Below are positions 54,786 through 63,500 of a DNA stretch of 64,000 bases, piece after piece. The translations under genes were made by a program, and so were the position numbers. The notes beneath the pieces are model-generated. The model had not been told where the DNA came from and made no database searches. It was given only the letters and a program-made list of their open reading frames with translations. The DNA comes from Pseudorhizobium banfieldiae. GTDB lineage: Bacteria; Pseudomonadota; Alphaproteobacteria; Rhizobiales; Rhizobiaceae. The DNA lies in NCBI RefSeq assembly GCF_000967425.1, contig NZ_FO082821.1, forward strand, positions 1 through 64,000, read 5' to 3'. Every line of letters begins with the position of its first letter. The stretch's first letter is position 1.

Positions 54786-57683
54786 ATGCCAAGACGACAT
54801 ATTCTCGCCGAGCGACAGCGCTCGGCGTTGCTCGACCTGCCGACGGACGAGTTATCACTGCTGAAGCATTACACATTGGGCGACGACGATCTGGCAAACA
54901 TTCAGGAACGCCGCAGACCAGAAAACAGGCTGGGTTTCGCCCTGCAGCTTTGTGCACTACGCTATCCAGGGCGCGCGCTGGCTCCGGGCGAAATGATTCC
55001 GCATGAAGTCCTTTCCTTCATCGGAGCTCAGCTCGGCGTTCCGGCCGATGCGCTTCTCACCTATGCCGCCCGGCGTCAGACCCGCCAGCAACATATGGAG
55101 GCGTTGCGCGAGATCTACGGCTACAAGACATTCACGGGGCGCGGGGCCCGCGATCTGCGGGATTGGCTTTTCGATCAGGCTGAAGATGCCAGGTCGAACG
55201 AAGATCTGGCGCGGCGCTTCGTCGCGCAATGCAGGAAAATGGTGACCATCCTGCCGGCGGCGTCAACGATCGAGCGTCTGTGCGCCGATGCCCTTGTTGC
55301 CGCCGAGCGATGCATTGAGACACGGATAGCGGAAAGGCTCGACTTTAGTGTGCGCGAGCAACTGGACGGGCTTCTGACCGAAATGGTTGACGGAAACATC
55401 AGCCGTTTCATCTGGCTTCGCCAGTTCGAAGTCGGCAGCAATTCCGCATCAGCGAACCGCTTGCTTGATCGGCTGGAGTTCCTGCGCGGTCTGGAAGTCG
55501 ATCCCCAGATCCTCCTAGGCGTACCGCCACACCGCATCGCGCGCCTGCGTCGGCAGGGCGAGCGTTACTTCACGGATGGCCTGCGCGACATCAGTTCGGA
55601 TCGGCGGTGGGCGATCCTCGCCGTTTGCGTCGTCGAATGGGAAGCCGCGATCGCCGATGCCATCATCGAAACCCACGACCGCATCGTTGGGAAAACTTGG
55701 CGAGAGGCGAAACGGCTACATGACGAGCGGATTGCCGGTTCCAAGGCCGCAGTCACCGATACGCTTCGCGCTTTCACGGCATTGGGAGCCTCTTTGCTGG
55801 AAGCTCGCGACGATGGTGTTCCGTTGGACAATGTGTTGGCACGGTCGGCCGAATGGCATCAGCTTGAACAGCTGGTTGCCGTAGGGACGCAACTCACCAG
55901 TACATTGGCAGACGAGCCGTTGGCTCACGTCGGACAAGGGTATCATCGTTTTCGCCGATATGCGCCGCGGATGTTGCGATGCCTGAAGCTCAAGGCTGCG
56001 TCGGTGGCGGAGCCATTGATTGCAGCCGCGAAAGCCATCGGCGAAACACGTGCGCCGACATCAACAGGTATATCATTCCTGCGGCCGAATTCGAAATGGC
56101 ATCGCCATCTCCGAGCGCAAGACCGAGGCGATGGTCGTTTATGGGAGGTCGCGGTGCTGTTTCATCTTCGCGATGCTTTCCGGTCTGGAGACATATGGCT
56201 GGATCATTCCCGCCGCTACGGCGATCTCAAGCAGGTGCTTGTTCCGATGACCTCGGCGCAGGCGAATGCCAGGATGGCTGTTCCTCTCGATCCTCAAGCT
56301 TGGCTGGCTGACCGCAAGGGTCGCCTTGCGGATGGTCTGAAGCGGCTGGCACGTGCCGCTCGCGACGGGACCATCCCCCATGGTAGCATTGAAGATGGAA
56401 CGTTGCGGATCGACCGGTTGACCGCAGACGTTCCCGAAAGCGCAGAGGAACTGGTCCTCGATCTTTATCGTCGAATGCCGCCTGTGCGGATCACTGACAT
56501 CTTGCTGGAAGTTGACGCGGCGGTCGGATTCTCGGACGCCTTTTCCCATCTCAGAACCGGAGCGCCATGCAGCGATCGGGTCGGCTTGCTGAACGTTCTG
56601 CTCGCCGAAGGGCTGAACCTAGGCCTTCGAAAAATGGCGGAAGCCTCGAACACGCATGATTACTGGCAGCTCTCGCGCCTTGCCCGCTGGCATGTCGAAA
56701 GCGAGGGCATGAACCAGGCGCTGGCGATGGTCGTGGCCGCGCAGGGCAAGCTGCCGATGTCCCGGTTCTGGGGCATGGGAAAAACCGCATCAAGCGATGG
56801 TCAGTTTTTCCCTTCGGCACGACAGGGCGAGGCCATGAACATGATCAACGCCAAGTACGGCAGTGAGCCTGGGCTCAAGGCTTATACCCACGTCAATGAC
56901 CAGTTCGCGCCGTTCGCCTCACAGACTATTCCCGCAACCGTCATTGAAGCTACGTACATCCTCGATGGCCTGCTGATGAATGAAGTCGGCCGGCAGGTCG
57001 GCGAGCAATACGCCGATACGGCGGGGTTTGCCGATCATTTGTTCGGGACCAGTGCCATGCTCGGCTACCGGCTCGTCTTGCGCATCCGCGACTTACCGTC
57101 GAAACGGCTTTATGTCTTCGATCCCGCGGGGACACCCAAAGATTTACGCAAGCTGGTGGGCGGCAAAATCCGCGAAGAACTGATTGTGTCAAACTGGCCT
57201 GATCTCTTCCGCTGTGCTGCCACGATGGCCGCCGGAAAGATCAGACCGAGCCAGTTGCTCCGGAAACTCGCATCCTATCCCCGACAGAACGATCTTGCGG
57301 CCGCGCTTCGGGAAGTCGGCCGCGTCGAGCGCACTCTCTTTATCATCGAGTGGATCCTCGATACCGATATGCAGCGCCGCGCCCAGATTGGCCTCAACAA
57401 GGGCGAAGCCCACCATGCCCTCAAGAGTGCCCTGCGCATCGGCCGTCAAGGTGAAATCCGTGATCGAACCACTGAGGGGCAGCATTACCGGATCGCCGGG
57501 CTGAATCTGCTGACGGCGATCATCATCTACTGGAATACCGTCCACCTTGGCCACGCCGTCGCCGAACGGCGAAACGAAGGCCTCGATGTGCCACCCGAAC
57601 TTTTAGCCCACATCTCTCCTCTGGGCTGGGCGCATATCCTGCTGACCGGCGAATATCTTTGGCCCACGGAGGCAAACGCTTAG
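54786..57683 (+). CDS. tnpA: Tn3-family transposase TnpA
   Basis: A 965-residue protein from ATG 54786. The N-terminus (MPRRHILAERQRSALLDLPT, then LLKHYTLGDDDLANI, RPENRLGFALQLCALRYPGR) is the Tn3 DNA-binding region. The C-terminal catalytic part has FWGMGKTASSDGQFFPSARQ (first Asp), YTHVNDQFAPFASQTIPATV, a second Asp in TYILDGLLMNE and terminal INLLTAIIIYWNTVHLGHAV. The stop reaches the right inverted repeat. The frame is intact. Confidence 0.96.
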   Translation: MPRRHILAERQRSALLDLPTDELSLLKHYTLGDDDLANIQERRRPENRLGFALQLCALRYPGRALAPGEMIPHEVLSFIGAQLGVPADALLTYAARRQTRQQHMEALREIYGYKTFTGRGARDLRDWLFDQAEDARSNEDLARRFVAQCRKMVTILPAASTIERLCADALVAAERCIETRIAERLDFSVREQLDGLLTEMVDGNISRFIWLRQFEVGSNSASANRLLDRLEFLRGLEVDPQILLGVPPHRIARLRRQGERYFTDGLRDISSDRRWAILAVCVVEWEAAIADAIIETHDRIVGKTWREAKRLHDERIAGSKAAVTDTLRAFTALGASLLEARDDGVPLDNVLARSAEWHQLEQLVAVGTQLTSTLADEPLAHVGQGYHRFRRYAPRMLRCLKLKAASVAEPLIAAAKAIGETRAPTSTGISFLRPNSKWHRHLRAQDRGDGRLWEVAVLFHLRDAFRSGDIWLDHSRRYGDLKQVLVPMTSAQANARMAVPLDPQAWLADRKGRLADGLKRLARAARDGTIPHGSIEDGTLRIDRLTADVPESAEELVLDLYRRMPPVRITDILLEVDAAVGFSDAFSHLRTGAPCSDRVGLLNVLLAEGLNLGLRKMAEASNTHDYWQLSRLARWHVESEGMNQALAMVVAAQGKLPMSRFWGMGKTASSDGQFFPSARQGEAMNMINAKYGSEPGLKAYTHVNDQFAPFASQTIPATVIEATYILDGLLMNEVGRQVGEQYADTAGFADHLFGTSAMLGYRLVLRIRDLPSKRLYVFDPAGTPKDLRKLVGGKIREELIVSNWPDLFRCAATMAAGKIRPSQLLRKLASYPRQNDLAAALREVGRVERTLFIIEWILDTDMQRRAQIGLNKGEAHHALKSALRIGRQGEIRDRTTEGQHYRIAGLNLLTAIIIYWNTVHLGHAVAERRNEGLDVPPELLAHISPLGWAHILLTGEYLWPTEANA

Positions 57684-57716
57684 GGTGTCATTCCGCCCCC
57701 AGCCGGAACCGACCCC
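57679..57716 (-). repeat. Right terminal inverted repeat of the Tn3-family element
   Basis: 38 bp ending GGAACCGACCCC, followed by AGTAT (57717-57721), which matches the left target duplication. Confidence 0.93.
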
Positions 57717-57881
57717 AGTATCGCAGATCCTTGCGAGGATATCATCGCCAAGGCTGGCGATCTCGCCGGCGATCCGTCCCAACCGCCAGAGATCCAGCAA
57801 GCCTCTGCTGACCTGGCTGCGACTGTTGAACAGCTGTTTCAGATCGCCCACTACATCATGAACGCAACGCCCAGGCTGTAG
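57717..57881 (+). pseudogene. 3' part of the small gene split by the mercury transposon
   Basis: From 57722 the frame of the 45893 fragment continues (ADPCEDIIAKAGDLAGDPSQ, ending FQIAHYIMNATPRL) to TAG 57879-57881. The rejoined 78-residue product is an acidic helical protein of unknown function. Confidence 0.62.
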
Positions 57882-58022
57882 AGGCAAGGAACGGTTTTGC
57901 CGGGGGAAGTCGGTCCCGGCTTCCGCTTCGCGGCGCTATGCTAAGCCTCCTGCGGCTTCCCTTCTTCGTCAAAACCGTGTCGAGAATCCCCGCTTTCCCG
58001 CCCCTGAAGGAGGGGCGGCGCT

Positions 58023-58089
58023 ATGCTGAAAGCTCCGATGTTCTTCATTGCCCTTCTCGGATCTCGGACTGGCGCCGATCGATCCGAGC
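58023..58089 (+). repeat. Direct repeat, copy 2 (67 bp)
   Basis: Same orientation as 36535-36608, with two base changes and without the 7-bp tandem. Confidence 0.85.
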
Positions 58090-58216
58090 CGAGCGGCTAA
58101 CCGCCGCTATCGACACATTGAATCAAGTTGAAATGGAGAGCTGCCCGAGGAGCGGAGCGCTCATCACTCGGAGCGCAGCGGGCAGATCCATCGTTTTATA
58201 ACCTGGTGAAGACGGA

Positions 58217-58235
58217 GAACCGGCGTCGCCGGTTC
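58217..58235. repeat. 19-bp perfect palindrome upstream of parB
   Basis: GAACCGGCGTCGCCGGTTC; the same palindrome lies at 8511-8529 in the decayed copy. A neighbour (GCGGCCG/CGGCCGC, 58249-58266) is also kept at 8543-8560. Confidence 0.6.
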
Positions 58236-58560
58236 GCATCCGCAAGGAGCGGCCGGGATCGGCCGCCCATGGATCCTACCCTGTACCGCTCTTACGATAG
58301 GTCGCCAATCGCGCCAATGGGCAAGCGCGCAGGCGCTGTCGCTCGTCAGGAAAAACGGCTTTCGCCGTCAAGCCGGCAAACCTTCCGTTTTTCCTTCCTC
58401 CCGCCCCATGACCCGATCCGCGTCCTAACGGGAGCGGGCTGCGCCCTCCCCCTTCGTTCCGCCGGATGTGGGGGCACATCCTTCGAAAACGAAGGCAGAG
58501 GCTTCGCCCACTAGCGGGGCTTGCTCCCAAGGGAAACGGGAAAAACTGGAGCAAGAGACC

Positions 58561-60489
58561 ATGAGCAACATCATCGCGATAGCATTGAACAAGCTGGACG
58601 CAGACCCGAAGAACGTCCGCAAGACTTACACCAAGGAGAGCATCGAGAGCCTGTCGGCCTCGATCCTCGCCAATGGCGTCATCCAAAACCTTGTGGTGCG
58701 CAAGGCATCCAAGGGAAGATACCTCGTAACCGCTGGCGGTCGCCGCCTTGCAGCCCTCAATCTTCTGGCCGAACGGGGCGAGATCACGGCTGACTACGCT
58801 GTGAATGTCATTGTCCGGGAGGCGGGTGACGCCACGGAATTAAGCCTGACCGAGAACGTGATGCGGGAGGCGATGCACCCCGCCGACCAGTTCGAGGCAT
58901 TCAGAGCGTTGTTCAATGAGGGCAAGTCAATCAAGGACATCGCCGCCCGGTTCGGGACAACCGAAATCATCGTCAACCGCCGTCTTGCGCTGGCGAAGGT
59001 TTCCCCTGTCTTGTTCGCGGCGTTCCGCGCCGAGGATATGACCTTTGAGCAGCTTGCCGCCTTCACCATCACCGACGATCACGCTCGACAGGAAGAGGTG
59101 TGGAATGCCCTCCCCTCATGGGATCGCAGCGCCAACACAATCAAGCGCCGTCTCGCCGTGGATGAAGTCCCCGCAAGCGACAAGCGGCTCGCGCTGATCG
59201 GCGGGTTAGAGGTTTATGAGGCGGCTGGCGGTCCAGTGCGCCGCGACCTGTTTGCCGAGCAGGGAGGAGGCTTTGCATGCGATAGCGGCTTGCTTGAAAA
59301 GCTGGTTGCCGAGAAGTTGGAGGTCGAGGCGGAAGCTGTGAAGGCCGAAGGCTGGAAATGGGTCGAGTGGTGCGCTCAGCAGCCGGATAACATCTATCAG
59401 ATGGCCCGGGTTTACCCGCAGCGCGTGGACCTCAGCGACGAGGATCAAGCCAAGCTTGACGCATTGACTGAGCGTTATGACGAACTGGCGGCGCAGATCG
59501 ATGCGGATCAGGAGGATGAAGGTGCAGAGGCCGCCTTGTCCGCCGTCGAGCAGGAAATCGCCGTCCTGCAGAAGCGCGAAGAAGCCTATCGCAGCGAAGA
59601 CCTCGCAATGGCAGGGGCAATCGTCACAATCGACCATTGGCGCAAGTTGTCGGTGCTGAGAGGCCTTGTCCGCGACGAGGACAAGAAGAAGGCCGAGGCC
59701 ACGGAAGGGAAGCAAGGCGGGGCGACCGAGGAGGCTGACGGCGCTTCGAAATCTACGGGGCTGACCCATTCAGCCGCATTGATTGAAGACCTGACCGCTC
59801 AGAAGACGGCGGCACTTCGTGTCGAGCTGGCGAACAATCCCGACATTGCGCTTGTGGCGGTCGTCCACGCGATACTGCTCAAGGTGCAGTACCGTACGGC
59901 ATGGGGCATTCCCGGCCACCAGAGCGCGCTTGAAATCTCTGTCACCCATGAAGTGCTGGACGGTTCGATGAAGCGTCCCGCCGAGAACAAGGCCCTTGAG
60001 GCGTGGGGAAGCCTTGAGGAAAACTATGGGCATCGGCTTCCCGGCGATCCTGCTGACCTTTGGGAATGGCTGATGGATCAATCACAAAGCGAATTGTTGC
60101 AGCTTCTGGCCTATGCCGCCGCCCATTCCGTCAATGCGGTTGAGAAGAAGTTCAGCAGTCGCAGCCAAGCGCTGGCCCATGCCGACCAGATGGGCCGCGC
60201 ATTGAACGTGGACATGCATGACTGGTTTGAGACTACGGCGGAAAGCTATTTCAGCCACGTCAACAGGCCGACCATTCAAGCCGTTGTTGCCGAGGTGCGC
60301 GGCGAGGATTTCGCCGCGGGTGTCGGCAACATGAAGAAGGGTGAGGCTGCGGAGTATGCCGCCAAGTCCATCAAGGACAGCGGTTGGCTTCCGCCTCACG
60401 TTCGGATCGCGTCTGACCCCGACGCAGAGGGTGAGGCTGAAACCTCAGAGGACAAGAACGAACACTCGTTCCCGATGGCAGCGGAATAA
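58561..60489 (+). CDS. parB: ParB-type partition/plasmid protein (642 aa)
   Basis: Started at ATG 58561 behind TGGAGCAAGAGACC. The N-terminal ParB domain (about 1-110) shows VRKTYTKESIESLSASILAN, YLVTAGGRRLAALNLLAERG and SLTENVMREAMHPADQFEAF. A helix-turn-helix follows (IAARFGTTEIIVNRRLALAK). The long C-terminal half is acidic with coiled-coil character and is much larger than in RepB or chromosomal ParB. Such large ParB-like proteins occur on alphaproteobacterial plasmids next to repC. No parA lies beside it; it may borrow RepA or serve another role. Confidence 0.88.
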   Translation: MSNIIAIALNKLDADPKNVRKTYTKESIESLSASILANGVIQNLVVRKASKGRYLVTAGGRRLAALNLLAERGEITADYAVNVIVREAGDATELSLTENVMREAMHPADQFEAFRALFNEGKSIKDIAARFGTTEIIVNRRLALAKVSPVLFAAFRAEDMTFEQLAAFTITDDHARQEEVWNALPSWDRSANTIKRRLAVDEVPASDKRLALIGGLEVYEAAGGPVRRDLFAEQGGGFACDSGLLEKLVAEKLEVEAEAVKAEGWKWVEWCAQQPDNIYQMARVYPQRVDLSDEDQAKLDALTERYDELAAQIDADQEDEGAEAALSAVEQEIAVLQKREEAYRSEDLAMAGAIVTIDHWRKLSVLRGLVRDEDKKKAEATEGKQGGATEEADGASKSTGLTHSAALIEDLTAQKTAALRVELANNPDIALVAVVHAILLKVQYRTAWGIPGHQSALEISVTHEVLDGSMKRPAENKALEAWGSLEENYGHRLPGDPADLWEWLMDQSQSELLQLLAYAAAHSVNAVEKKFSSRSQALAHADQMGRALNVDMHDWFETTAESYFSHVNRPTIQAVVAEVRGEDFAAGVGNMKKGEAAEYAAKSIKDSGWLPPHVRIASDPDAEGEAETSEDKNEHSFPMAAE

Positions 60490-60506
60490 TCCCGCCGCTG
60501 CTTTCC

Positions 60507-60534
60507 GCCGGTCACGTCCTCCAGCGTGACCGGC
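60507..60534 (+). terminator. Hairpin after parB
   Basis: A perfect stem GCCGGTCACG / CGTGACCGGC, 18 bp beyond the parB stop. No T run follows, and the next gene starts 24 bp later. Confidence 0.5.
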
Positions 60535-60557
60535 TACCCTATTCCAGAGGACAAGCC

Positions 60558-60737
60558 ATGCTTGATTCCGTACCTGATCCGACCCTTGCCGCCGAAAGCT
60601 GCTGCCAGCTAATCAACGCCTACCTGAACGATCCGGAGCATGTTGATTGGGATGACGTGCAAAAGGCACTCGATACAGCGCTAAAGGCCTTCGATCTGCC
60701 ACCGACCCACTTTGAGGAGGCTATTCAGCGCGGCTGA
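60558..60737 (+). CDS. Small acidic protein (59 aa) between parB and repC
   Basis: ATG 60558 lies behind AGAGGACAAGCC. The product MLDSVPDPTLAAESCCQLIN... is acidic and helical (AYLNDPEHVDWDDVQKALDT, ALKAFDLPPTHFEEAIQRG). The start signal, good codon use and a terminator right after its stop support it. No known family. Confidence 0.62.
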   Translation: MLDSVPDPTLAAESCCQLINAYLNDPEHVDWDDVQKALDTALKAFDLPPTHFEEAIQRG

Positions 60738-60759
60738 GTTTACTGCAAGATCGCACCTT

Positions 60760-60794
60760 AGCGCCCGCTTTGGCATCGAGCCAATGCGGGCGCT
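60760..60794 (+). terminator. Long hairpin terminator downstream of the 59-residue gene
   Basis: Outer stem AGCGCCCGC / GCGGGCGCT and inner stem TTGGC / GCCAA, 22 bp after the stop, followed by TTCGC. Confidence 0.65.
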
Positions 60795-61164
60795 TTCGCA
60801 GGTGCCTGGGAGGCAGAAACGTATCGGGGGACGGCACATCAGGCCGCTTGTTGAGAGGAGGCCCGCGCCCCCTCCTCTCAAACTCTCCTCCCCACCCGGT
60901 TGAATTTCCCCAACAATAACGGGGGGTAAATCCTACTCTGGAAACGTTCCAGATTTCAGTGTGAAGAGAGCGAAGACGCGGAAAAGCATGCTAACAAATT
61001 GAAACGTAAGCGCTATTTCAGATGTCGGCTGAACCGGCGCAGCAGCGCGGAAATGTGTCAACTTGCATCAATCCGGTATCTCAGGCTACAAATCGTAACG
61101 AGCGGAACCGTAACCGATTCCGACTCACACATTCTAACAGCTTTTTGGAGATCACACCCGGCCC

Positions 61165-61250
61165 AGAAAAGAAAAACCGCTCCCGAAGAATCCGGAAGCG
61201 GTCTGCAGTTCGGTAATAATAAGCCAAAACCGTTCTCGCAGACCTCCCCT
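61165..61250 (-). ncRNA. Candidate ctRNA upstream of the stand-alone repC
   Basis: On the minus strand a stem ACCGCTTCCGG...CGGGAGCGGT (61176-61202) is followed by TTTTTCTTTTC, an intrinsic terminator about 120 bp before repC. A TTGACA box (61255-61260, minus) could be the -35, but no good -10 follows at 17 bp. The arrangement copies the repABC ctRNA at 5306-5401. Its 5' end is a guess. Confidence 0.55.
61176..61202 (-). terminator. Intrinsic terminator of the candidate ctRNA
   Basis: ACCGCT pairs with AGCGGT plus inner CCG/CGG pairs; on the minus strand it runs into a T-rich tract (A-rich on plus at 61166-61175). Confidence 0.68.
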
Positions 61251-61322
61251 CCGATGTCAATAATCAAAACACCTTTTCGGTGAACGGCGGAGCTTTGTCT
61301 GGCCTCTGACAGGAGACGGACG

Positions 61323-62603
61323 ATGGGGGAACCCACACAACACAAGCGGCCGACAGGTCGCAGAATGACGAAGGAGCGAGCCGAATTCCGGCGACTGGCG
61401 CAGTCAACGGAAATCGGAACGGTGACGCGCGGCCAGCTGGCGGTACTTGCAAGAAACCTGATGACAATCGGGATGGTTACGACCGCAGAATATGCGTTGC
61501 TGGAAGCCATCATAACGACCGCCAAGGCAGACGCCTTCGACAAAGGAGGGCGGCCGATCGTCTACAAGTCGAACCGACAGCTCGGCTATGACATCAACAA
61601 GTCGCCAGGGCGCGTAAGCCGGATTCTCTCCCGATTGTACGACCTCGGCCTTGTCACCATGCAGGACAGTGCGAATTTCAAGCGCTACCCGATCCGTGAC
61701 GGCGAAGGTGATATTGCCGACGCCTGCGGCATTGATCTGCGTGTCCTGATCGCTCGGCACCATGAACTTGATCAGCTGGTGCGCCAGAAACGGGAAGAGA
61801 TTCGAGTGCGCGACAGCGCGGCGCGTCGCTTCCGGGACGCTCTGCGTGCCGCGAGATATGCTCTGGCGTCCTCAACCGAGCGAGGGGAAGCCATTCTCGG
61901 GCGGATCGGGTCCCGTGTTGAGAAGATCGCGGCCTTCATAGGATCGGCCAAGCACGCACCGGCCCATGTCCGCCGGAAGGCAACAATGCTTTTGGAGTGG
62001 CTTGCCGACCGATTGCGCAACGTGAATCGGTCCCCGCAAGCGCCCGACATAGATGCAAATCTGACATGCGCGGATGTCGAAAACGACATGCACATACAGA
62101 TTACAACCCCAAGACCTTTTGAAGCTCGTAATGATGAACGGCGTTCGCCTAACGGCGAACAAATCAGTTCGTTAAGGGCTGGCTCCGCCAGCAAGAGGGC
62201 TTTTGAGGAAAGCCTGGGGAGCCGTTCGCGCCAAAGCAATAGGCAACTGCAAGTGCGGCCTTCACTTGTGGCGCTGGAAGATGTGTGGCGGGCTACGCCA
62301 AGCCTTGCCGAATATGGCTACCAGCCCCCGCGTAGTTGGGCGGACCTGGACCGGATCGCTCCCAAACTTTGCCGCATCGCCGGCGTGTCCGAGGATGCGC
62401 GCCAGCGGGCCGTGGACCGAATGGGCCAGCAGGCGGCTGCCGTTGCGATCGCTCTCACCTTTGAGAAATACACGCGCGCAGAAATCAGCTCGCCGGGCGG
62501 GTATTTGCGGGCCATGACAGACCGCGCCGCGAGCGGAGAGCTTCACCTGAACCGCTCGGTATTTGGGCTGGCAGCCCGCAATTCAATGGAGGCGCGCACT
62601 TGA
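61323..62603 (+). CDS. repC: Stand-alone replication initiator RepC
   Basis: A 426-residue RepC behind CAGGAGACGGACG. Family blocks are GRPIVYKSNRQLGYDINKSP with SRILSRLYDLGLVTMQ in the winged-helix part, a coiled middle (DQLVRQKREEIRVRDSAARR) and the C-terminal SPGGYLRAMTDRAASGELHL. It differs strongly from the repABC RepC at 5486, so the two replicons are unlikely to share control. No repA or repB is attached. Its TGA overlaps the nuclease ATG. Confidence 0.92.
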   Translation: MGEPTQHKRPTGRRMTKERAEFRRLAQSTEIGTVTRGQLAVLARNLMTIGMVTTAEYALLEAIITTAKADAFDKGGRPIVYKSNRQLGYDINKSPGRVSRILSRLYDLGLVTMQDSANFKRYPIRDGEGDIADACGIDLRVLIARHHELDQLVRQKREEIRVRDSAARRFRDALRAARYALASSTERGEAILGRIGSRVEKIAAFIGSAKHAPAHVRRKATMLLEWLADRLRNVNRSPQAPDIDANLTCADVENDMHIQITTPRPFEARNDERRSPNGEQISSLRAGSASKRAFEESLGSRSRQSNRQLQVRPSLVALEDVWRATPSLAEYGYQPPRSWADLDRIAPKLCRIAGVSEDARQRAVDRMGQQAAAVAIALTFEKYTRAEISSPGGYLRAMTDRAASGELHLNRSVFGLAARNSMEART

Positions 62604-63106
62604 TGAATATTCGCTTGGTGGGAGCCGCGCTGGCTGCGCTTCTGTTCACTGCCTCCGCTGCGTCGGCCGATTTTTCAGGCCAGGCGCGGGTGATTGATGG
62701 AGACACCTTCAGCATTCGTCAGCAGAGGATCCGCATTGCGGCTATTGATGCTTGTGAGCGCGATCAAACCGGCTTCAGGAATGGCGCGATATGGAGGTGC
62801 GGCATCGAGGCACGACGGTTCCTCGCCAGCTTGATCGATGGCAAGCATGTCCGCTGCATTGAAGTCGATCGAGACCAGTACAAACGCCTTGTCGGCCAGT
62901 GCTTCGTCGATGGCTCGGATATTGGCCTTGAAATGGTGAAGGCGGGCCAAGCCAGCCTCCTGTTGCGCTATCTGCCAAGATCCCACCCGATCGACCTGAG
63001 CCAGTACCGCCACGCCGAGGATCGTGCCCGACAGCGAGGCCAAGGCTTGTGGGGCGCCCAGGTTGAACCGCCCTCCTCCTATCGCCGCAGCCATTCCGGC
63101 AACTGA
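62603..63106 (+). CDS. Secreted staphylococcal-nuclease-like protein
   Basis: A 167-residue protein from ATG 62603, overlapping the repC stop by one base. Signal peptide MNIRLVGAALAALLFTASAA precedes the SNase domain: ARVIDGDTFSIRQQRIRIAA, then DACERDQTGFRNGAIWRCG, and C-terminal RHAEDRARQRGQGLWGA. A catalytic Arg-Asp-Glu set is only partly recognisable. Such nucleases are frequent plasmid passengers. An internally deleted copy is at 9447. Confidence 0.85.
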   Translation: MNIRLVGAALAALLFTASAASADFSGQARVIDGDTFSIRQQRIRIAAIDACERDQTGFRNGAIWRCGIEARRFLASLIDGKHVRCIEVDRDQYKRLVGQCFVDGSDIGLEMVKAGQASLLLRYLPRSHPIDLSQYRHAEDRARQRGQGLWGAQVEPPSSYRRSHSGN

Positions 63107-63123
63107 ACGACTGGGGCGCTCAT

Positions 63124-63465
63124 ATGGGCAACAGATGGCGAGATCTCATGTTATGGCGAAACCATCGGTTACCCCAGCCTCTTGTTTCAGGCTGCTGGTT
63201 CGGCTGCATTCAGCTCAATCCCGCCCGCTACCAGTGTAGATGTCCCATTTGTCGAGGTGACGTATTGCTGCAAGCGCTCAGGCCCCACACCTCCAAAGTG
63301 GTTGCTCTTGATGCCCGTTCGCACGGCGACGCGGTTAGCGCAAAGCTGTTCGTCTCCAAATTTTCCCCGCCTTTGGCTTCCTCGCGAAACAAAATTTTCC
63401 GCCGCCCAGCCTCCTTCGCTGCGCTCCGGCCTACGGTGCGCACCGCTTTTCGCCGTGCCTTATGA
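63124..63465 (+). CDS. Possible small protein with a CxCPxC motif
   Basis: A 113-codon frame (MGNRWRDLMLWRNHRLPQPL...). The first 65 residues contain YQCRCPICRGDVLLQALRPH, a zinc-ribbon-like motif; the rest is basic and less convincing. The ribosome site is weak. The whole frame is missing from the decayed copy. It may be a real small gene or a chance frame. Confidence 0.4.
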   Translation: MGNRWRDLMLWRNHRLPQPLVSGCWFGCIQLNPARYQCRCPICRGDVLLQALRPHTSKVVALDARSHGDAVSAKLFVSKFSPPLASSRNKIFRRPASFAALRPTVRTAFRRAL

Positions 63466-63500
63466 ACGATCATCGCAACCACCATAGAGGAGTGATTAAC

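Larger units (their letters stand above)
45970..57716 (+). mobile_element. Tn3-family mercury-resistance transposon (11.7 kb)
   Basis: Bounded by 38-bp inverted repeats beginning GGGGTCGGTTCCGG (34 of 38 bases identical) and flanked by AGTAT on both sides. It carries merR at the left end and tnpR/tnpA at the right end. The tnpA stop lies at the edge of the right repeat. Intact ends, target duplication and open tnpA and tnpR suggest recent, still mobile insertion. Confidence 0.95.
57882..58560. other. Leader region of parB with repeats and palindromes
   Basis: About 680 bp without a gene. It holds the 67-bp repeat 58023-58089 and the start of the module repeat at 58135. Three palindromes lie at 58141-58185, 58217-58235 and 58249-58266. 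Their clustering upstream of parB suggests a partition site or operator (inferred). Confidence 0.55.
60795..61322. other. Upstream control region of the stand-alone repC
   Basis: 528 bp without a gene I can support. The right part (61165-61260) has the features of a repC-controlling antisense RNA. The middle (60980-61140) is AT-richer than its surroundings. Confidence 0.5.
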
